This document shows, piece by piece, positions 41,381 through 50,978 of a stretch of DNA of 64,000 nt (positions are counted from its first letter, which is position 1; every line of letters begins with the position of its first letter). The notes below the pieces were generated by a model. It was not told where the DNA came from, did not search any database, and saw nothing but the letters and a program-made list of their open reading frames with translations. The stretch spans positions 744,001 through 808,000 of the forward strand of contig LYSY01000001.1 in NCBI GenBank assembly GCA_001657395.1, given 5' to 3'. The stretch comes from Rhodospirillales bacterium BBD 1991-14 (GTDB lineage: Bacteria; Pseudomonadota; Alphaproteobacteria; Kiloniellales; Kiloniellaceae). Position numbers and translations under genes: made by a program.

Positions 41381-42620
41381 AGCGCAGGGCCTCGACCGGA
41401 TCGAGGCGCGCCGCCCGCCAGGCGGGATAGAGCGGCGCCAGGAACGAGAGCGCCAGAGCGAAGATCACCACAACGACGACCTCTGCCGGGTCGACCACCG
41501 CCGGCAACTGCGAGAGGAAATAGATTTCCGGGTCGAAGATGGTCCGCCCGGTGAGGTTCTGAAGGCCTTCGCGCAGGGTTTCGATATTGGCGGCAAAAGC
41601 CAGCCCCAGGCAGAAGCCCGTCACCGTGCCGATTACTCCTGTGCTGGCGCCGCTCAGCAGGAAGATGCGCAGGATCATGCCACGGGTCGCGCCCATGGTG
41701 CGCAGGATGGCAATGTCACGCCCCTTGTCCTTCACCACCATGGTCTGGCCTGAAATGACATTCAGCGCCGCGACGACGGTGATCAGTGAAAGAATCAGCG
41801 CCATCACGTTGCGCTCGATCTGAATGGCGTTGAAAAAGCCGGCATTGGTCTGCTGCCAGTCCACGGTTCGAAACCCGGGACCGAGGGTACGCTGAAGGTC
41901 GTAGCGCGCTTCCGACGCCTCATCCGGATGGCCGACGAAGACCTCCAGGGCGTTCACCGCTTCGGGCAGGCGAAAGAAAAGCTGTGCTGCCTCCAGCGGC
42001 ATGTAGATGAAGCTGTTATCGTACTCGTACATCTCAACGTCGAAGAGCGCGGCGACCCGATAGGTCTTCATGCGCGGCACGGTCCCGACGACTGTCGTCG
42101 TTCCCTGCGGTGCCACGAGGCGCACGCTGTCGCCCACCCTGAGCCCCAGTTGCCGCGCCAGCCGGTACCCCATCAGGACGCCGCCGTCAGCGCTGTAATC
42201 GTCGAGGCTGCCGGCGATGATGTTTTCGGCCAGGATCGGCCGAGCCTGGACGTCCGCGCGGCGCATGCCCCGGACCAGCGCGCCGGTTGCGGCGCCTTGC
42301 GCCGTGACCATCACCTGCCCTTGGATCTGCGGGGTCGCCGTAGCGATGCCGTCCATCGCCAGCAGGCGCGTTGTCAGGTCGTCGAAGCCCGGCATTGCGC
42401 CGCCGTCCGCATAGACGGTCAGGTGGCCGTTGACGCCCAGGATGCGCGACAGCAGTTCCTGGCGAAAGCCGTTCATCACCGCCATCACGATGATAAGCGC
42501 CGCAACGCCGATGGCAATCCCGAGGATGGAGAAGGCGGCGATCAGCGAGACCGTCCCTTCTTGCTTGCGGGCCCGCAGGTAGCGCAGCGCCACCATGCGT
42601 TCGAAAGAGTCGAAGACCAT
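41373..42620 (-). CDS. lolC: Lipoprotein-releasing ABC transporter permease (LolC/LolE)
   Basis: The 415-residue permease has the MacB/LolCE plan: an N-terminal TM segment (about 22-48, [22 protein letters not shown]), a large periplasmic domain (about 50-270) and three C-terminal TM segments (from about 275). The start [20 protein letters not shown] is typical of LolC/E. Only one permease gene is present; Alphaproteobacteria usually use a single LolF-type homodimer in place of LolC plus LolE. Its ATG overlaps the proS stop by one base. proS-lolC-lolD-dnaE is a conserved order. Confidence 0.93.
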   Translation of the reverse strand: MVFDSFERMVALRYLRARKQEGTVSLIAAFSILGIAIGVAALIIVMAVMNGFRQELLSRILGVNGHLTVYADGGAMPGFDDLTTRLLAMDGIATATPQIQGQVMVTAQGAATGALVRGMRRADVQARPILAENIIAGSLDDYSADGGVLMGYRLARQLGLRVGDSVRLVAPQGTTTVVGTVPRMKTYRVAALFDVEMYEYDNSFIYMPLEAAQLFFRLPEAVNALEVFVGHPDEASEARYDLQRTLGPGFRTVDWQQTNAGFFNAIQIERNVMALILSLITVVAALNVISGQTMVVKDKGRDIAILRTMGATRGMILRIFLLSGASTGVIGTVTGFCLGLAFAANIETLREGLQNLTGRTIFDPEIYFLSQLPAVVDPAEVVVVVIFALALSFLAPLYPAWRAARLDPVEALRYE

Positions 42621-43957
42621 CAGGTGACCGTACCGGCCAGGCGGGCAACGGCGGCATCGGGCGAGAGTTCCTCGCGCTCCTCGTTGCCGCCGCGGCGCTT
42701 GATCTCGACGACGCCGTTCTTCAGGCCGCGGGGCCCCACCACGAGCTGCCAGGGCAGACCGATGAGATCCATGGACGCGAACTTGGCGCCGGCGGGCATG
42801 TCGCGGTCGTCGTAGAGCACCTCGACCCCCGCTTCGACGAGCTGCCCGTAAAGCCTGTCGCAGGCCGTCGTGCAGTCCGTGTCGGTGGCCCGCAGGTTGA
42901 TCAGGCCGAGCTTGAAGGGCGCTACGGACTCCGGCCAGATGATACCGTTGTCGTCGTGGCTGGCCTCGATGATGCCGCCGACCAGCCGCGACACGCCGAT
43001 GCCGTAAGACCCCATGTGAATCGGCACGGTCTGATCGTCCGGCGTCGTCACCAGCGCGCCGAGGGGTTCCGAATACTTGGTGCCGAAGTAGAAGATGTGA
43101 CCGACTTCGATGCCGCGCCCGACATAGCGCCGTGCATCCGGCACCTCGGCCTCGAAGAGGGCCTGGTCGTGCTTCTCGTCGGTGCGGGCATAGAGATTGG
43201 TGAAGTAGTCCACCACCTTCTGAACCCCGCCGTCATCCTTGTAATCGAAGTCCTCGCCCAGGACATCGTGATCGAGGAAGTCGCGGTCGCAGTAGACCTC
43301 GGACTCGCCGGTCTCCGCCAGCACGATGAACTCGTGGCTGAGGTCGCCGCCGATGGGCCCGGTGTCGGCCTCCATGGGAATTGCCTTCAGTCCGAGGCGC
43401 GCAAAGGTCCGGAGGTAGGCAACGAACTGCCGCTGATAGGCCCGCCGGGCTCCGTCGTAGTCAAGGTCGAAGGAATAGGCGTCCTTCATCAGGAACTCCC
43501 GCCCGCGCATAACGCCGAAGCGCGGCCGCACTTCGTCGCGGAACTTCCACTGGATGTGATAGAGCCCCTTCGGCAGGTCGCGGTAGCTCTTGGCGCCGTT
43601 GCGGAAGATCTCGGTGATGAGTTCCTCGTTCGTCGGCCCGTAGAGCATCTCGCGCTCGTGCCGATCCTGGATGCGCAGCATCTCCTTGCCGTAGTCGTCA
43701 TAGCGCCCCGACTGCTTCCAGAGATCGGCCGACTGGATGGTCGGCATCAGCAGCTCCTGGCAACCGGAGGCGTCCTGCTCTTCGCGCACGATCTGCTCGA
43801 TCTTGCGCAGGACGCGATAGCCCAGCGGCAGCCAGGAGTAGATCCCCGCCGAGGCCTGGCGGACCATCCCGGCCCGCAGCATCAGACGATGGGAGACGAT
43901 CTCCGCTTCCTTCGGGGTCTCCTTCAGGGTGGGCATGAAATACTGCGAAAGGCGCAT
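42620..43957 (-). CDS. proS: Prolyl-tRNA synthetase, short form without editing insertion
   Basis: The 445-residue class II synthetase starts [20 protein letters not shown]. Class II motifs: [17 protein letters not shown] (motif 1), [20 protein letters not shown] (motif 2) and [16 protein letters not shown] (motif 3). At 445 residues it lacks the editing insertion of about 180 residues found between motifs 2 and 3 in the 570-residue bacterial type. This short form is usual in Alphaproteobacteria, where editing is done by a separate protein. The frame is open upstream to 44653, but the family start fixes the ATG at 43957. Confidence 0.95.
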   Translation of the reverse strand: MRLSQYFMPTLKETPKEAEIVSHRLMLRAGMVRQASAGIYSWLPLGYRVLRKIEQIVREEQDASGCQELLMPTIQSADLWKQSGRYDDYGKEMLRIQDRHEREMLYGPTNEELITEIFRNGAKSYRDLPKGLYHIQWKFRDEVRPRFGVMRGREFLMKDAYSFDLDYDGARRAYQRQFVAYLRTFARLGLKAIPMEADTGPIGGDLSHEFIVLAETGESEVYCDRDFLDHDVLGEDFDYKDDGGVQKVVDYFTNLYARTDEKHDQALFEAEVPDARRYVGRGIEVGHIFYFGTKYSEPLGALVTTPDDQTVPIHMGSYGIGVSRLVGGIIEASHDDNGIIWPESVAPFKLGLINLRATDTDCTTACDRLYGQLVEAGVEVLYDDRDMPAGAKFASMDLIGLPWQLVVGPRGLKNGVVEIKRRGGNEEREELSPDAAVARLAGTVT

Positions 43958-44112
43958 GCGATACTCTGGCGGTAAGCTCTGACAGTGAATACAAGGCCCG
44001 CGGCGACCGGGGCCGGACCGGCCGGGGCCAAAGCGGGGGTGAAGGTTGTATATGGGAAGCCCCGGGGCTTGTCCATGCCGCGACGGCCCGGCCCTGTCCT
44101 TGCCGAACCGCC

Positions 44113-44616
44113 TTATTTGGCCTCTTCCGCGCTCCGAAGGATGCGCTGGCAGCGGGCGGCCAGCTCGGCCTCGGCCTCGGACTGCAGCGGCTGGCCGTTG
44201 AAGAAGGCCTCTCCCGTCGCAAGATCGACTGTCACCTCGCCAATAAAGGCATCGGCTTCGAAGTTCACACCGCCGGCGGGAATGCCGAAGCGGTCGAAAA
44301 GATCGACCTCGATGGGGATGATCACGGCCTGCGGTAAGGCAAGCGGCGGCGCTGCCCCCGGCTCGGCAGCGCCCAGGTCGGCTGGCGCAACAGGCCGGCC
44401 CCGCACATCCACGCCCGGCTGATAGGCGACGTCGGCCGCCGGCAGATGCCGGACCAGCCGCTGGCAGTCGTCCTGGGTGATCGTGACATAGGGCTGCTCG
44501 GCCCAAGCCGTGCCGGTGCTCGCCGCCGCGACAAGCCAAAGCCCGAGGATGACGGCCAGCAGGCCTGCGACCGACGTCTTGGCGGTCAGGGGCATGGAAA
44601 TCGGGGGCGAAGCCAT
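44113..44616 (-). CDS. Secreted or periplasmic protein of unknown function
   Basis: The 167-residue protein has a signal peptide (about residues 1-39, hydrophobic core [18 protein letters not shown], probable cut after AWA). The mature part has two Cys (in DDCQRLV and ARCQRIL), perhaps a disulfide, a Pro/Ala-rich stretch, and the segment [18 protein letters not shown] do not recognise a named family. Its ATG at 44616 has no clear ribosome site. It stands between proS and the non-coding stretch at 44617-44957 and is divergent from the sRNA candidate there. Confidence 0.7.
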   Translation of the reverse strand: MASPPISMPLTAKTSVAGLLAVILGLWLVAAASTGTAWAEQPYVTITQDDCQRLVRHLPAADVAYQPGVDVRGRPVAPADLGAAEPGAAPPLALPQAVIIPIEVDLFDRFGIPAGGVNFEADAFIGEVTVDLATGEAFFNGQPLQSEAEAELAARCQRILRSAEEAK

Positions 44617-44723
44617 GGACCGACCCTAGGCGGGAGCGGCTTAAGAAAGCCATAAGGATTTCCGGTGCAAGTCCGGGGCTTCGGACCCGGATACCAGAAG
44701 CAATTCCGTGTCATGTGCCCATT

Positions 44724-44738
44724 TGTTGCAATGCAACA
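44724..44738. promoter_or_regulatory. Palindromic operator-like site TGTTGCA-A-TGCAACA
   Basis: A perfect 7-bp inverted repeat with a 1-bp centre, in the intergenic region between the secreted protein gene and the sRNA candidate. It looks like a dimeric repressor site. The TGC/GCA core recalls PhaR-type sites of Alphaproteobacteria, but I do not assign a regulator. Confidence 0.5.
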
Positions 44739-44939
44739 TGGACTTACGCGCGGAACCTGATAGAAAAAAGATGACGGATGATCCCGCTTACGCTAACAAT
44801 GATCCCCCGTAAGAACTGCCTAATTAAAGGCAGCGCGGCCCAGGTTTAGGGTGGAAACGCCTGATAGACGGCACAATGGGCCGTCCAATAAAATGAGGGT
44901 TCTGCAAGGAACCCCGCAACCTGACAGGGAACTGGCAAC

Positions 44940-44967
44940 GGCAAGCCTCGAGCTTGCCTATTTTTTT
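44940..44967 (+). terminator. Rho-independent terminator of the sRNA candidate
   Basis: GGCAAGC (44940-44946), loop CTCGA, GCTTGCC (44952-44958), then TATTTTTTT (44959-44967). Perfect 7-bp stem and a seven-T tract. The T-tract overlaps the last codons of tag on the other strand. Confidence 0.85.
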
Positions 44968-45518
44968 GTCCTTTTGGCCGTTCCCGGGCCCATCCACGGC
45001 GGGCTCAGGCGGGCGATCTTCTTGTAAACCGGGCAGTTTTCACGGTGGGCGCCGGGCAAATACCCGATGCTCATCAGAAACTCGCCGACAATCTCGCCCC
45101 CGGTGAACTTGAAGGTCTTGCGGAAGAGCTTCACCCAGTCCTCCTTGGACAGGGGGTGGTGGGCGACGATCCAGCCGCCAAAGGACCCGTAGTCGGCCCG
45201 CAGGGCAACGATGCGCTGGGCATTCTCGATGGCCGCATTGACCTTCAACCTGTTGCGGATGATGCCGGCATCAGCCAGCAGACGCGCCCGGTCCTTCTCC
45301 CCATAGGCTGCCACGCGGTCGATATCGAAACCGCTGTAAGCGGCACGAAAGTTGTCCCGCTTCTTCAGCATCAGTTCCCAGGACAGCCCGGCCTGGTTGA
45401 TCTCCAGGATCAGCCGCTCGAAGAGCACCGCCTCATCGTCGACCGGAAAGCCGTATTCCCGGTCATGGTAGTGGGCGTGAATGGGGTTGCCTGGCGCAAA
45501 ATCGCAATAACTGCTCAT
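44958..45518 (-). CDS. tag: DNA-3-methyladenine glycosylase I
   Basis: The 186-residue base-excision-repair enzyme removes 3-methyladenine. The Tag zinc site is visible: Cys5 and His18 at the N-terminus (SSYCDF, HYHDREYG) and a His/Cys pair near the C-terminus (GAHRENCPVYKK). The core has FERLILEINQAGLSWELMLKKR and FRAAYSGFDIDRVA, the substrate pocket region. The stop and last Lys codons lie in the T-tract of the opposing terminator at 44940-44967. The ATG at 45518 is the family start; the frame is open further upstream. Confidence 0.93.
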   Translation of the reverse strand: MSSYCDFAPGNPIHAHYHDREYGFPVDDEAVLFERLILEINQAGLSWELMLKKRDNFRAAYSGFDIDRVAAYGEKDRARLLADAGIIRNRLKVNAAIENAQRIVALRADYGSFGGWIVAHHPLSKEDWVKLFRKTFKFTGGEIVGEFLMSIGYLPGAHRENCPVYKKIARLSPPWMGPGTAKRTKK

Positions 45519-45565
45519 GGCAAGGAATCCGGTGAAATCCGAAAGTGGCGGCAGTCCGCAGGACC

Positions 45566-45805
45566 TCAGGCATTCGGGCGAAAGCTGATCCAGTCCTGCT
45601 CGATGATGAAGTAGATGATGGTGGTGATGACGGCGGAAATCAGGGTCGTGGCCAGGACCTTGCGCCACAGCATGGGGCGCTCCGGCGCCCCCACCTCATG
45701 GCCGGGGGGTGGGTTCTCGAGCCGCTTTACCCCGAACGGCAGCGTGGTCAGAAAGACCACGCACCAGACCATGCAGTAGACCAGGATGCCGGTGAACCAG
45801 TTCAT
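45566..45805 (-). CDS. DUF1467 family inner-membrane protein
   Basis: A 79-residue protein with two TM segments (about 5-25, TGILVYCMVWCVVFLTTLPFG, and 50-68, VLATTLISAVITTIIYFII). The segment between them carries the DUF1467 pattern FGVKRLENPPPGHEVGAP. Function is unknown. It is almost always found between mce and proS in Alphaproteobacteria, as here (9 bp after mce), with tag and the sRNA candidate inserted before proS. Confidence 0.9.
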   Translation of the reverse strand: MNWFTGILVYCMVWCVVFLTTLPFGVKRLENPPPGHEVGAPERPMLWRKVLATTLISAVITTIIYFIIEQDWISFRPNA

Positions 45806-45814
45806 CGCCTGCCC

Positions 45815-46219
45815 TCAGGCCTGCTCCAGTTCGACCAGGGTTCCGCAGAAGTCCTTGGGATGCAGGAACAGTACCGGCTTGTCGTGGGCGCCGATCTTGG
45901 GCTCGCCGTCGCCCAGAACGCGGGCCCCCTCCGCCTTCAGATGATCACGGGCGGCGAGAATGTCGTCGACCTCGTAACAGACGTGATGCATGCCGCCGGA
46001 GGGATTGCGCTCCAGGAAGGCGGCGATGGGCGAATTGTCGCCCAGGGGATGGAGAAGCTCGATCTTGGTGTTCGGCAGGGTGACGAAAATCACTGTCACG
46101 CCGTGGTCCGGCTGCGGCACGGGCTCGGAAACCTCGGCACCCAGCATGCTGCGGTAGACCGCGGCGCCTGCCTCCAGGTCCGGCACGGCAATGGCGATGT
46201 GGTTCAAGCGGCCGATCAT
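45815..46219 (-). CDS. mce: Methylmalonyl-CoA epimerase
   Basis: The 134-residue vicinal-oxygen-chelate protein interconverts (R)- and (S)-methylmalonyl-CoA in propionyl-CoA assimilation. Two beta-alpha-beta-beta-beta modules carry the metal ligands: NHIAIAVPDLE at the start, KIELLHPLGD, GGMHHVCYEVDDI and GTLVELEQ at the end. It lies 32 bp after rnj. The mutase genes are not in the window. Confidence 0.93.
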   Translation of the reverse strand: MIGRLNHIAIAVPDLEAGAAVYRSMLGAEVSEPVPQPDHGVTVIFVTLPNTKIELLHPLGDNSPIAAFLERNPSGGMHHVCYEVDDILAARDHLKAEGARVLGDGEPKIGAHDKPVLFLHPKDFCGTLVELEQA

Positions 46220-46251
46220 TCTGCATCTCCTCTCGTCATCGACATCCCAGA

Positions 46252-47931
46252 CTACTCGAAGCGGATCACGTGGACCATCGTCACCGGTTTCTTGCCCAGC
46301 AGGCGATTGACCGTGCGGCGGACGGCCTGTCCAACCACTTCCTCCACAGCCATATCGTCACGGCGCTCGCGCTTGCCAAGGCGCTGGACCGCATCCCGCA
46401 CGGCCCGGTCGAGCTCTTCCAGTTCCTCGCGCTCCTCCTGCGGCTCGAAAAGCCCGGCAGTGCTGATTTCTGGGTCGCCGTCCAGTTGCCCGCGCTCGTC
46501 CAGCACCACCGTCACGGCGGCGGCCCCGTTGAAGACCATCTTCTGGCGGCTCTTCACCACCGGGCTGTTGAGCGGCAGGAGGCGCCGCCCCTCATAAGCC
46601 AGACGGCCTGCGGGCACCTGATCGACGATCCGCGCCTCCCCCGGCGCGAGCTGGATCATCGCCCCGTTGCGCGCCACGATCTGCTGCGGGACCTGGCACT
46701 CCTTGGCGATCTGGGCGTGGGCGGCCAGATGGCGAGGCTCGCCATGCACCGGCACCGCGACCCGCGGGCGCACCCACTGGTACATCTGGATCAGTTCTTC
46801 GCGCCCTGGATGGCCGGAAACGTGAATGTCGTGATCCCGGTCGTCGATGATGTCGATCCCCGCTTCGACCAGGGCGTTCTGCAGCTCGAGGATCTTGGTC
46901 TCGTTGCCGGGAATGACCCGCGACGAGAAGACCACCGCATCGCCGCGGTCCAGGGCGACGGTGGGATGATCGCCGCGCGCCAGGCGCCAGAGGGCGGCCC
47001 GCGGCTCCCCCTGGCTGCCGGTGCAGAGCAGCATCACTTCATCGCGCGGCAGGTAGTCGATCTCGTCGTCGGACAGGAAGGGCGCATGTCCCTTCAGGTA
47101 GCCGCTTTCCTCCGCGCATTCGACGATGCGGTGCATGGAGCGGCCAAGCAGGCAGACCCGCCGCCCGGTCTCTTCCGCCACGCGGATCACCGTCTCCAGC
47201 CGGGCGACGTTGCTCGCGAAACAGGCGACGGCGACCCGCTGCTTGAGGCCGGAGATCACGGCACGGAGGTGTTCGCGCACATCGGACTCGGAACCGGCCT
47301 CGCCGGGAACCATGGCGTTGGTGGAATCGCCGACCATGGCCAGAACGTCTTCCTCGGCGAGGGCCTTCAGGCGCAGTTCGTCGTAGTTGTCGCCGACCAG
47401 AGGGTCGGGATCCAGCTTCCAGTCGCCGGTGTGAAGAACGGTTCCGGCGCCGGTGCGGATCACCACGGCATTGGGCTCCGGAATGGAGTGGGTCAGCGTG
47501 ATCAGCTCGATCTCGAAGGGCCCGACGGAAAACTGGCCGGACAGCGGTACCTCCGTGAGCGGCACCTCATCGAGCAGACCGAACTCAGCCAGCTTGCGCC
47601 GCAGCAGCGCGGCGGTGAAGCGCGTGGCGTAGACCGGGCAGCGCAGCATCGGCCAGAGGTAGGGCACGGCGCCGATGTGATCCTCATGGGCATGGGTCAG
47701 CACCAGGCCGGCGAGGTCCTCGCGCCGCTCCTCGATGAAGAGGGAGTCCGGCATCAGCACGTCGATGCCCGGCAGGCGGCCGTCCGCGAAGGTGATGCCG
47801 AGGTCCACCATCAACCAGGCGCCCTTGTGGCCGTAGAGGTTGAGGTTCATGCCGATTTCGCCGGTACCGCCGAGCGGCAGGAAGTAAAGGCTCTCGGCGC
47901 CGAGATCGGCGGCGGCGTAATCGCCCTCCAT
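46252..47931 (-). CDS. rnj: Ribonuclease J
   Basis: The 559-residue metallo-beta-lactamase/beta-CASP nuclease has 5'-exo- and endonuclease activity on RNA. The zinc motif is LTHAHEDHIGAVPYL. Others: LHTGDWKLDPDPLVGD, VGDSTNAM, the beta-CASP segment FSSRVIPGNE, and DIHVSGHPGREEL with the third-motif His. The C-terminal domain follows. An upstream in-frame start (47958) lies within coaX, but MEGDYAAADLG at 47931, 4 bp after the coaX stop, is preferred. Confidence 0.95.
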   Translation of the reverse strand: MEGDYAAADLGAESLYFLPLGGTGEIGMNLNLYGHKGAWLMVDLGITFADGRLPGIDVLMPDSLFIEERREDLAGLVLTHAHEDHIGAVPYLWPMLRCPVYATRFTAALLRRKLAEFGLLDEVPLTEVPLSGQFSVGPFEIELITLTHSIPEPNAVVIRTGAGTVLHTGDWKLDPDPLVGDNYDELRLKALAEEDVLAMVGDSTNAMVPGEAGSESDVREHLRAVISGLKQRVAVACFASNVARLETVIRVAEETGRRVCLLGRSMHRIVECAEESGYLKGHAPFLSDDEIDYLPRDEVMLLCTGSQGEPRAALWRLARGDHPTVALDRGDAVVFSSRVIPGNETKILELQNALVEAGIDIIDDRDHDIHVSGHPGREELIQMYQWVRPRVAVPVHGEPRHLAAHAQIAKECQVPQQIVARNGAMIQLAPGEARIVDQVPAGRLAYEGRRLLPLNSPVVKSRQKMVFNGAAAVTVVLDERGQLDGDPEISTAGLFEPQEEREELEELDRAVRDAVQRLGKRERRDDMAVEEVVGQAVRRTVNRLLGKKPVTMVHVIRFE

Positions 47932-47935
47932 GGCC

Positions 47936-48709
47936 TCAGTCCCCCGTGTTCGCGGCATGGATCAGGCAGAGACCGCGGAGGGTCAGGTCCTGATCGACGG
48001 CCTCGATGACCGAGGTCGCTTCGGCATAGACCGGAGCGAGGCCGCCGGTGGCGATCACCTTCATGGGCTGACCGTACTCTTCGCGGATGCGTGCAACCAG
48101 CCCTTCGATCAGCCCGACATAGCCCCAGTAGATCCCGGACTTCATCCCCGGAACGGTGTCCTTGCCGATCACATGTTCCGGCCGTTCGATCTTGACCCGC
48201 GGCAACTGTGCGGCGGCGCGGTAGAGTGCCTCGCTGGAGTGCTGGGCCGAAGGCGCGATCACGCCGCCCTCGTAAGCGCCGTCGGGGCCGATGATGTCAA
48301 AGGTGGTTGCCGTCCCGAAGTCGATGGCGATCAGCGGGCCGCCGTAGCTGTGATGGGCGGCCACGGCGTTGACGAGGCGGTCGGCGCCGACGTTTTCCGG
48401 CCTGTCCATGCGCACCTCTATACCAAGGTCGACCTGGGGATCGCCGATCACCATGGGTTTGGCCTGAAAGAACGACTCGCAGAGCGCCGTCAGATGATAG
48501 GCGGCGGCGGGCACCACGTTGGCAATGATCGCCTGCGTGACGTCAGCGGGCCGCAGATCCTCCAGGGTCATGAGCTGGGTAAGCCAGACCGCATACTCGT
48601 CGGCGGTGCGCTTGGAGTCGCTGGACGCGCGCCACTTCGCCCGCAGCGCCTCTCCATCGAAAATAGAGAAGACCACATTGGTGTTTCCGGCATCGACGGC
48701 AAGCAGCAT
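47936..48709 (-). CDS. coaX: Type III pantothenate kinase
   Basis: The 257-residue ASKHA-fold kinase phosphorylates pantothenate, the first step of CoA synthesis. Signatures: MLLAVDAGNTNVVFSIFDG with the catalytic Asp and phosphate loop, GADRLVNAVAAHHSYGGP, IDFGTATTFDIIGPDG and KVIATGGLAPV. It needs a monovalent cation and resists CoA feedback, as known for the family. It is between birA (23 bp) and rnj (4 bp). Confidence 0.96.
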   Translation of the reverse strand: MLLAVDAGNTNVVFSIFDGEALRAKWRASSDSKRTADEYAVWLTQLMTLEDLRPADVTQAIIANVVPAAAYHLTALCESFFQAKPMVIGDPQVDLGIEVRMDRPENVGADRLVNAVAAHHSYGGPLIAIDFGTATTFDIIGPDGAYEGGVIAPSAQHSSEALYRAAAQLPRVKIERPEHVIGKDTVPGMKSGIYWGYVGLIEGLVARIREEYGQPMKVIATGGLAPVYAEATSVIEAVDQDLTLRGLCLIHAANTGD

Positions 48710-48732
48710 GGGCTCTCCTTCTCCGGCCCGCG

Positions 48733-49518
48733 TTACGGGGCCTCGGGGAAGTAAACCTCCCCCGCCGCGATGCTGCGCTCGCTGCCGTCCGGCAACGTCA
48801 GGCGAAGGGCGCCCTCCGCGTCAAGATCCTCGAAGCGGCCGGTCAGCGTCTCCCGCGGCAGGCGCACCTCGATGTCCTTCGACAGTCCTTCGGCGTGGTT
48901 GAGCCAGGCCTGGCGGATCGGTGCGAAGCCGTCGTCGAGCCAGCGGTTGATCCAGGAGAGGCAGTGACGACTGAAGGCTTCAAGAAGGTCGACAGCCGTC
49001 ACACTGGCGGGACAGCCCTCGAAGTGCAGGCTGGTGGCCGGATAGCGCGCCTGGGTGGGAAAGGACGTCACGTTGGCGCCGAGGCCGATCACCAGCCAGT
49101 CAAGGCTGCCGTCGGGCCGGCCTTTGGATTCCAGCAGAATGCCTGCCCCCTTGCGGCCGTTGAAAAGCACGTCGTTCGGCCACTTGTAGGTCACCTCGAT
49201 CAGCGGCGGGGCGACACTGCCGACGGCGTCCCCCAGCGCCAGAGCCGTCAGGAAACTCAGTTGCGCGGCCTGATCCAGCCGGCAGTCGGGCCGGACGATG
49301 AGGGAGAGAAAGAGATTGCCCTGGTCGCTGTCCCAGCCGCGCTCCTGACGGCCGTAGCCGGCGGTCTGGCGCTGCGCCCAGATCAGAGTGCCGTCCTCGG
49401 CGCCCTCGTCCGCACGGCGCTTGGCCTCGCTGCTGGTGCTGTCGATCTCCTCCAACTGAACCAGGCGGTAAGCCGGGGGCAGCTTCGGCACACGGTCCTT
49501 CGATGCTGCGGGTGTCAT
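48733..49518 (-). CDS. birA: Biotin--[acetyl-CoA-carboxylase] ligase, monofunctional
   Basis: The 261-residue enzyme attaches biotin to the acetyl-CoA carboxylase carrier protein. Motifs: [13 protein letters not shown], the biotin loop [17 protein letters not shown], and [19 protein letters not shown]. It lacks the N-terminal winged-helix repressor domain of E. coli BirA, so it cannot repress biotin genes. The ATG at 49518 overlaps the nuoN stop by 4 bp (ATGA). Its place after nuoN is conserved in Alphaproteobacteria. Confidence 0.95.
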   Translation of the reverse strand: MTPAASKDRVPKLPPAYRLVQLEEIDSTSSEAKRRADEGAEDGTLIWAQRQTAGYGRQERGWDSDQGNLFLSLIVRPDCRLDQAAQLSFLTALALGDAVGSVAPPLIEVTYKWPNDVLFNGRKGAGILLESKGRPDGSLDWLVIGLGANVTSFPTQARYPATSLHFEGCPASVTAVDLLEAFSRHCLSWINRWLDDGFAPIRQAWLNHAEGLSKDIEVRLPRETLTGRFEDLDAEGALRLTLPDGSERSIAAGEVYFPEAP

Positions 49519-50969
49519 CCCTCGAACAGCGAGGCCGCCGCAAAGGCCGTACCGTCGCCCAGGGGTGCGAACCACACGGTGGTCAGCAGGATCAGCAGGC
49601 TAGCGCAGGCGACGATCGCCGTCATTTCTCGGCCGATGGGCCGGTCGAACGCCTCAACCGGGTCATCGAAGTACATCAGCTTCACGATCCGCAGGTAGTA
49701 GAAGGCGGCGACCACGGAACTGAGCACGCCGGCCACGGCCAGAACATAGAGCTGAGCCTCGATGGCAGCCAGGAAGATGTAGAACTTGCCGAAGAAGCCG
49801 ACCAGCGGCGGAATGCCCGCCATGGAGAACATGAAGGTGGCGAGCGCGAAGGCCATGCCGGGGTTGGTCTTGCTGAGACCCTTCAGGTCTTCGATCCCCT
49901 CCACCATCACATCCTTCTGGCGCATGCAGAGAATGCAGGCGAAGGTGCCGAGGTTCATGACCAGGTAAATCGTCAGATAGATCAGGATCCCCTGGACCCC
50001 CTGCTCCGTGCCGGCGGCCAGCCCGATCAGGGCGTAGCCGATGTGACCGATGGAGCTGTAGGCCATCAGGCGCTTGATGTTGGTCTGGCTGATTGCCGCC
50101 ACGGCACCCAGGACCATGGAGGCCAGGGCGACGAACCAGATGATCTGCTGCCATTGCGCCACCAGGTCGCCGAAAGGCTCGATCATCACCCGCACGATCA
50201 GCGCCATGGCGGCCATCTTGGGGGCGGTGGCGAAGAAGGCCGTGACCGGCGTCGGCGCCCCCTCGTAGACATCCGGCGTCCACATGTGGAAGGGCACGGC
50301 CGAAACCTTGAAGGCAAGGCCCGCGGCCAGGAAGACAATGCCGACGATGAGGCCGATGGGCGGCGCCTCGTCAGCCGCGTTCATCTGCGCCATGAGGCCG
50401 GCCAGGCCCTCGAAGGAGGTCGTCCCGGCAAAGCCGTAGACCATCGACATGCCGTAAAGCAGCATGCCGGAGGACAGAGCGCCCAGGACGAAGTACTTGA
50501 GTCCGGCCTCGCTGGAGCGCAGGTGATCGCGGCGGAAGGCCGCTACGACATAGAGGGAAAGGCTCTGCAGTTCGAGGCCGAGATAGAGCGAGAGCATGTC
50601 GTTGGCCGAAATCATCAGCAACATGCCAAGGGTCGCAAAGAGGATCAGCACCGGATACTCGAAGCGCGCCATCCCCTCCCGCTCGATGAAGCGGATGGAC
50701 ATGATCAAGGTGACGGCGGAGCCGACCAGCGCCAGCAGCTTCATGAAGTCCCCAAAGGCATCGGCCACAAAGAGCCGGTTCAGGGCAACCTCGTCGCGGC
50801 CCATGGTCGCGAGGATCATGATGAAGGCCACGGCAAAGACCCCGACGGTCAGCCAGAGCACCAGACGGGTGCTGCCGTTGCCGCGGAAGACGCCGAGCAT
50901 CAGCAGGGCCATGCCGCCGATGGCGAGCAGGAGTTCCGGCAGGACCGCCGTGAGGTTCAGTTCGTTCAT
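49515..50969 (-). CDS. nuoN: NADH-quinone oxidoreductase subunit N
   Basis: The 484-residue antiporter-like proton-pumping subunit of the complex I membrane arm. It has about 14 TM segments from residue 9 ([19 protein letters not shown]). The proton-channel region has [20 protein letters not shown] and [17 protein letters not shown] with the conserved Lys and His. It is the last nuo gene, 9 bp after nuoM, and overlaps birA by 4 bp. Confidence 0.96.
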   Translation of the reverse strand: MNELNLTAVLPELLLAIGGMALLMLGVFRGNGSTRLVLWLTVGVFAVAFIMILATMGRDEVALNRLFVADAFGDFMKLLALVGSAVTLIMSIRFIEREGMARFEYPVLILFATLGMLLMISANDMLSLYLGLELQSLSLYVVAAFRRDHLRSSEAGLKYFVLGALSSGMLLYGMSMVYGFAGTTSFEGLAGLMAQMNAADEAPPIGLIVGIVFLAAGLAFKVSAVPFHMWTPDVYEGAPTPVTAFFATAPKMAAMALIVRVMIEPFGDLVAQWQQIIWFVALASMVLGAVAAISQTNIKRLMAYSSIGHIGYALIGLAAGTEQGVQGILIYLTIYLVMNLGTFACILCMRQKDVMVEGIEDLKGLSKTNPGMAFALATFMFSMAGIPPLVGFFGKFYIFLAAIEAQLYVLAVAGVLSSVVAAFYYLRIVKLMYFDDPVEAFDRPIGREMTAIVACASLLILLTTVWFAPLGDGTAFAAASLFEG

Positions 50970-50978
50970 CGCCCTCTC

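Larger units (their letters stand above)
44655..44967 (+). ncRNA. Candidate small RNA gene on plus, ending in a strong terminator
   Basis: There is no gene in the 341 bp between 44617 and 44957, yet a canonical terminator at 44940-44967 points along the plus strand, where no protein gene precedes it. The stretch is rich in local stems: GTCCG/CGGAC (44671-44685), CTGCC/GGCAG (44817-44833), GACGGC/GCCGTC (44867-44885) and GGGTTC/GAACCC (44897-44914). The 5' end is undetermined and the start given is a guess. I could not match it to 6S, tmRNA, RNase P, SRP RNA or a riboswitch. The only ORF in it is 13 codons (44771-44812) with a poor ribosome site. Confidence 0.45.

Noticed and set aside
44655-44700. 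Cobalamin-riboswitch-like string GGTGCAAGTCCGG followed by GGATACC
   Set aside because: The core CCCGC(A/C)ACTG segment and the full B12 box are missing, and no plus-strand gene follows to be regulated. The similarity is short.
44771-44812. 13-codon ORF (MTDDPAYANNDPP) in the sRNA candidate, considered as a tmRNA tag or small protein
   Set aside because: There is no resume-codon context or tRNA-like ends, and the upstream purines (AAAAAAG) are not a good ribosome site at proper spacing.
44840-44870. AGGGTGGAAACG, resembling part of RNase P RNA
   Set aside because: The flanking conserved RNase P elements (GAGGAAAGTCC, GGTAAGAGC) are absent and the locus is too short.
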